Positions 60,836 through 64,000 of a stretch of 64,000 bases of DNA are shown here, one piece after another. Numbering within the stretch: the stretch's first letter is position 1; the number at the start of each line of letters is the position of its first letter. The notes under the pieces are model-generated. The model did no database searches. It had not been told where the DNA came from and saw only the letters and a program-made list of their open reading frames with translations. Source of the stretch: WTGA01 sp965214055 (lineage in GTDB: Bacteria > Pseudomonadota > Gammaproteobacteria > Arenicellales > Poriferihabitantaceae); assembly GCA_965214055.1 (NCBI GenBank), contig OZ243931.1, positions 1,550,001 through 1,614,000 on the forward strand. Direction: 5' to 3'. The translations under genes and the position numbers were made by a program.

Positions 60836-62374
60836 CTAGATGTTGGAATCGGCAAATGAATGCTTGCGTTGTTCCATGTATGCAAGCAGGGCTTCGTCAA
60901 TGGCGGGGTCCAGCGCCGGGGGGACATATTCCCGGAGCATTTTTTTCCAGAGCGTGTTGGCCCGGGAAATGGCATCCTGGGACCCTTCCAGCTCCCATTG
61001 TTCAAAGCTGTTGTTATCCGCGATATTGGATCGGTAAAACGCGGTCTTGAAATTGTTCTGGGTGTGGCCACAGCCGAGAAAGTGGGCCCCGGGCCCGACT
61101 TCCCGGATGGCACTCAGTGCCTGCCCGTTTTCAGTCAGGTCGGTCCCTTCGGCGAAGACCGCCATCATGCCCAGCTGGTCGGCATCCATCACCAGTTTTT
61201 CGTAGCCCGAAGCCAGCCCCCCTTCCAGCCAACCGGCTGCGTGAAGAACAAAATTCACCCCTGCGGTCATCGTGGGCTGAATGGTATTGGCGCTTTCGTA
61301 GGCCGCCTGGGCGTCCGGAATCTTTGAGGCACACAGTGCGCCGCCACTTCGGAACGGCACCCCCAGTCGACGGGCCAGCGCCGCACAGCCGTTCAGCACC
61401 AGGGCGGGTTCCGGGGTGCCGAAGGTGGGGGCCCCGGACTGCATGGAAATGGAGCTGGAAAAGGTGCCGAAAACCACCGGAGAACCGGGCCGTACAAGTT
61501 GGGTGAAGGCCATGCCCGCCATGGCTTCGGCAAGTATTTGTGCCATGGTCCCGGCCACGGTCACCGGGGACATCGCTCCGGCCAGTATGAAAGGGGAGAT
61601 GATGCTGGCCTGGTTGTTTCGGGCATAGACTTCCGACGCTCCCAGCATGGTTTCGTCGAAGGTCATGGGTGAGTTCGCATTGATCAGGTTAATGACCACC
61701 GTGTGACTGTCCACGAATTCGCTGCCAAACAGGATCTTGCACATATTGACGGTGTCTTCGGCCCGTTCCGGCTGGGTCACTGAACCCATGAACGGCTTGT
61801 CGCTGAATTTCATATGGCTGTACACCATATCGAAGTGCCGCTTGTTTACCGGAAGATCCGTGGGTTCGCAGACGGTACCGCCGGAATGGTGCAGGGAGGG
61901 CAGCATGTAAGTCAATTTCACGAGATTCCTGAAATCCTCGATCATGGCATAACGCCGGCCCTTGTCCAGGTCACGAATGAATGGCGGACCATAAACCGGT
62001 GCAAAGACGGTGTGCCTGCCCCCGATTTTTACGTTTCGATGGGGGTTTCTGGCGTGTTGCTCAAAGACTGCCGGGGCGGAATCCTGGATAATTTTCCGGC
62101 ACATGCCTTCGGGGAAGCGAACCCGTTCCCCATCGATATCTGCCCCGGCTTCCCTGAAGAGCCTGAGGGCGGGTTCATACCGGAAATCAATGCCGATCTC
62201 CTTTAGGATGGTCTCGGCATTGCTCTCGATCAGCGATAGCCCTTCTTCGCTGAGTAAAACGTATTCAGGGATTTTTCGCGTAATATAGGGGCGGATCGTC
62301 GGGACCGCCCTGCTTTCGGTTTGCTGTCGTCCTCGACGGCCGCCTCGTTTTCGTCCTCTTGCTCTGTCTGTCAT
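60836..62374 (-). CDS. Trimethylamine methyltransferase (MttB) family protein, non-pyrrolysine
   Basis: A 512-residue MttB-superfamily methyltransferase read through with no in-frame amber codon, so it lacks the pyrrolysine of true TMA methyltransferases. Typical segments are EEGLSLIESNAETILKEIGIDF, HSGGTVCEPTDLPVNKRHFDM, QSGAPTFGTPEPALVLNGCAALARRLGVPFRSGGALCASKIPD and the C-terminal ANTLWKKMLREYVPPALDPAIDEALLAYMEQR. Non-Pyl members act on quaternary amines such as glycine betaine, proline betaine or carnitine. The N-terminus is arginine-rich (RARGRKRGGRRGR). It is encoded opposite to the other cluster genes, next to a second importer. Confidence 0.92.
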   Translation of the reverse strand: MTDRARGRKRGGRRGRQQTESRAVPTIRPYITRKIPEYVLLSEEGLSLIESNAETILKEIGIDFRYEPALRLFREAGADIDGERVRFPEGMCRKIIQDSAPAVFEQHARNPHRNVKIGGRHTVFAPVYGPPFIRDLDKGRRYAMIEDFRNLVKLTYMLPSLHHSGGTVCEPTDLPVNKRHFDMVYSHMKFSDKPFMGSVTQPERAEDTVNMCKILFGSEFVDSHTVVINLINANSPMTFDETMLGASEVYARNNQASIISPFILAGAMSPVTVAGTMAQILAEAMAGMAFTQLVRPGSPVVFGTFSSSISMQSGAPTFGTPEPALVLNGCAALARRLGVPFRSGGALCASKIPDAQAAYESANTIQPTMTAGVNFVLHAAGWLEGGLASGYEKLVMDADQLGMMAVFAEGTDLTENGQALSAIREVGPGAHFLGCGHTQNNFKTAFYRSNIADNNSFEQWELEGSQDAISRANTLWKKMLREYVPPALDPAIDEALLAYMEQRKHSFADSNI

Positions 62375-62777
62375 GGGTTGTAGTCATTCAATGTGCCTGC
62401 CTCCTGGAAATGGCGAGGTCTATTTGTTGTGGGTGGTTGTGATGCAATCCGGGGGTCACCGAGTGCGCCATATCTGTGGGATGCATATCCTGTATGGGAG
62501 TATACCAGCCAAGGCAGGGTGGAGTGGAAAAACTCACCATGGGGATTTCAGGGAAACACAACCCGGGACAGTCGTGTAATCGAACCGTCCGGGCAAAAAG
62601 GGATCACCCCCCCGGCGGACGATCCGTTCGGACAATTCATCTTCCATCCGCTAACAGAATCCATGGATTTGTGCTATAAAACCGACAGTCCGATTGGCTT
62701 GTGGTGCCCCGGTTGCTGCCTGCAGGCCCCGGAAACCCAGAATCAGTGAGGCGACCACCATTGTCCGACAAAAGATC
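62375..62777. other. Divergent promoter region between mttB-like and importer genes
   Basis: About 400 bp with no gene. It should hold the divergent promoters of the MttB homologue and the importer operon. No clear palindrome or riboswitch was recognised; there is a T- and G-rich patch near 62420-62460. Confidence 0.35.
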
Positions 62778-63872
62778 ATGGCCAAAGATATCTATGCGGT
62801 AAACGGAATTTCCATCACCAAAATTTATGGGGCAGGTGCTTCGGGTGTGACCGCACTGAATGACGTATCCGTCTCCATCAAGGACAACGAATTCTTTACA
62901 TTACTGGGCCCATCGGGGTGTGGAAAAACCACGTTGCTGCGTTGTATCGCCGGTTTTGAGCAGTTGTCTTCCGGTCGAATCCTGTTGTTTGGCGAAGAAA
63001 TTGACCACTTGCCGCCGAATCAGCGGCCGGTCAATACCGTTTTCCAGCACTATGCTTTATTCCCGCATATGACCGTCGCCGAAAATATCGGCTTCAGTCT
63101 GCGGATGCTGAAGCAGGGAGATGCCAAAATCAGGGCGACGGTGGAACGAATGCTTGATCTGGTACACATGACCGCGTTTGCCAGCCGTCATCCGGCGCAA
63201 TTGTCCGGAGGTCAACAGCAGCGGGTTGCCCTGGCACGGGCATTGGCGAGTCACCCGAAAGTTTTGCTCCTGGATGAACCGCTGTCCGCGCTGGACCTGA
63301 AATTGCGACAGGAAATGCGGGTGGAATTGAAACAGGTACAGGAAGAAACCGGGATCACGTTCATCTTTGTTACCCATGACCAGGAGGAGGCCCTGACCAT
63401 GAGTGACCGGATTGCGGTCATGTCCGATGGAAAAATCCAGCAGACCGGCAAGCCCACCGAGATCTATGAAAACCCGATCAATCACTTTGTTGCGGATTTC
63501 ATCGGTGAAACCAATTTTCTTGCCGCCACGGTGCAATCCGTCGACGCTGACCACGCCCGGTGCGTACTCGCCAATGGGGCGCAACTGTCCGCAAACCTGG
63601 CGGTCCCCAGGGAACGGGGCAGCAAGGTAACGATTTGTATCCGTCCCGAGAAAATTTCTCTGGACAGCCCCGGTACAGCGGCCGGCGGGATCGACGGAAC
63701 CGTAGACCGGTTGATCTATTTGGGGACCGATACGCATTATCTTGTACAACTCGGCAACCAGACCTCTGTGCTGGCAAGAATACAGAACAGTCACCAATCC
63801 CCCCGGTTCAGGCCTGGAGACCCGGCAAGGGTGGTGCTGGATGAATCCGCATGCCGGGTATTGGCGGATTGA
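62778..63872 (+). CDS. Spermidine/putrescine-type ABC ATP-binding protein
   Basis: A 364-residue ATPase. Walker A GPSGCGKTT, VFQHYALFPHMTV, signature LSGGQQQR, Walker B VLLLDEPLSALD and FVTHDQEEALTMS are intact, and a TOBE-like C-terminal domain contains CIRPEKISL. The start at 62778 is chosen over 62694. It lies beside the MttB homologue and precedes the permease at the window end, so it may import the methylated substrate. It is a distinct paralogue from the 21.7 kb ATPase. Confidence 0.9.
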   Translation: MAKDIYAVNGISITKIYGAGASGVTALNDVSVSIKDNEFFTLLGPSGCGKTTLLRCIAGFEQLSSGRILLFGEEIDHLPPNQRPVNTVFQHYALFPHMTVAENIGFSLRMLKQGDAKIRATVERMLDLVHMTAFASRHPAQLSGGQQQRVALARALASHPKVLLLDEPLSALDLKLRQEMRVELKQVQEETGITFIFVTHDQEEALTMSDRIAVMSDGKIQQTGKPTEIYENPINHFVADFIGETNFLAATVQSVDADHARCVLANGAQLSANLAVPRERGSKVTICIRPEKISLDSPGTAAGGIDGTVDRLIYLGTDTHYLVQLGNQTSVLARIQNSHQSPRFRPGDPARVVLDESACRVLAD

Positions 63873-63873
63873 C

Positions 63874-64000
63874 ATGAATGTAACGGAAACGACACCCCGG
63901 CGAACCCGGCCTGGAAGGAGTCGTGCAAGACAGATTTCAATAGCCCGGGCCTGGTTGCTTTTCCCCGCGTTGCTGCTTGTTTTTTGTTTTTTGATCCTCC
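63874..64000 (+). CDS. ABC permease (PotB-like), N-terminal fragment
   Basis: Starts at ATG 63874, two bases after the ATPase stop, and runs off the window. The first 25 residues are arginine-rich and hydrophilic (PRRTRPGRSRARQ), followed by the first membrane span AWLLFPALLLVFCFLIL. It would be the first permease of the importer powered by the preceding ATPase. Confidence 0.75.
   Translation, partial: MNVTETTPRRTRPGRSRARQISIARAWLLFPALLLVFCFLIL

Noticed and set aside
60836..62374. Pyrrolysine-containing TMA methyltransferase
   Set aside because: The frame is read through without any amber codon and has full family length, so it is a non-pyrrolysine member.
1..64000. CRISPR array, prophage or complete insertion sequence
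   Set aside because: No regularly spaced identical repeats, phage structural genes or transposase with terminal repeats were seen on either strand.

Overview
The window looks like chromosomal DNA of a gammaproteobacterium with a large organo-nitrogen and methyl-group catabolic repertoire. Lineage evidence is the uvrC-pgsA-tRNA-Gly-tRNA-Cys-tRNA-Leu block (the order seen in E. coli), the lpoA and dolP-like envelope genes, efp, slyX and a type A RNase P RNA. The first 1.66 kb (zinc ABC transporter and Zur) is more GC-rich than the rest and looks separately acquired or like a junction. No complete prophage, insertion sequence or CRISPR array was found; mobile DNA is present only as toxin-antitoxin modules and gene remnants.

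Layout. 1-1660: znuB (partial), znuC, a small membrane ORF and zur, with a perfect 18-bp Zur-box palindrome. 2.2-2.8 kb: frameshifted AbiU2-like HEPN gene. 2.9-8.2 kb: Asp/Glu racemase, DegT aminotransferase, CuyA/D-cysteine desulfhydrase-like enzyme, HAD phosphatase, adenosine deaminase, DUF1330. 8.1-10.9 kb: cobalt-type nitrile hydratase genes split by an RHH/RelE module whose toxin is frameshifted. 11.2-12.1 kb: DDAH-like amidinohydrolase. 12.2-13.9 kb: secreted nuclease, HEPN/MNT pair and an R-M-like fragment, abutting the remnant of a livM permease whose substrate-binding protein gene survives. 16.2-23.5 kb: hypA, two ureohydrolase paralogues, a Tat-exported binding protein, two permeases, an ATPase and a TetR regulator. 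23.5-29 kb: DMT exporter, Ldh-type oxidoreductase, aldehyde dehydrogenase, M19 dipeptidase-like protein, slyX, glyoxalase. 29-43 kb: housekeeping (SulP, rfaE2, dolP, lpoA, rnpB, DUF3726 pair, efp, UDG, uvrC, pgsA, three tRNAs). 43-45 kb: AT-richer accessory patch. 45-54 kb: binding protein, AAA/DUF4143 ATPase, then a four-gene LeuB-like/GMC/TPP/ALDH operon. 54-64 kb: corrinoid methyl-transfer cluster and the start of a second Pot-type importer.

The most interesting locus is 16.2-23.5 kb. The first ureohydrolase keeps all six metal ligands, the second has lost four of six and should be metal-free, and a HypA nickel chaperone gene overlaps the first one. With the dedicated ABC importer and TetR this reads as an uptake-plus-hydrolysis system for a guanidino or amidino compound, possibly a nickel-dependent heteromeric ureohydrolase related in principle to the HypA/HypB-matured guanidine hydrolase. 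The second is the corrinoid cluster, where corrinoid protein, pterin methyltransferase, RACo-type activator and non-pyrrolysine MttB homologue sit with DUF1638, 'virulence factor' and formaldehyde-activating-type genes, and three of the proteins carry arginine-rich terminal tails.
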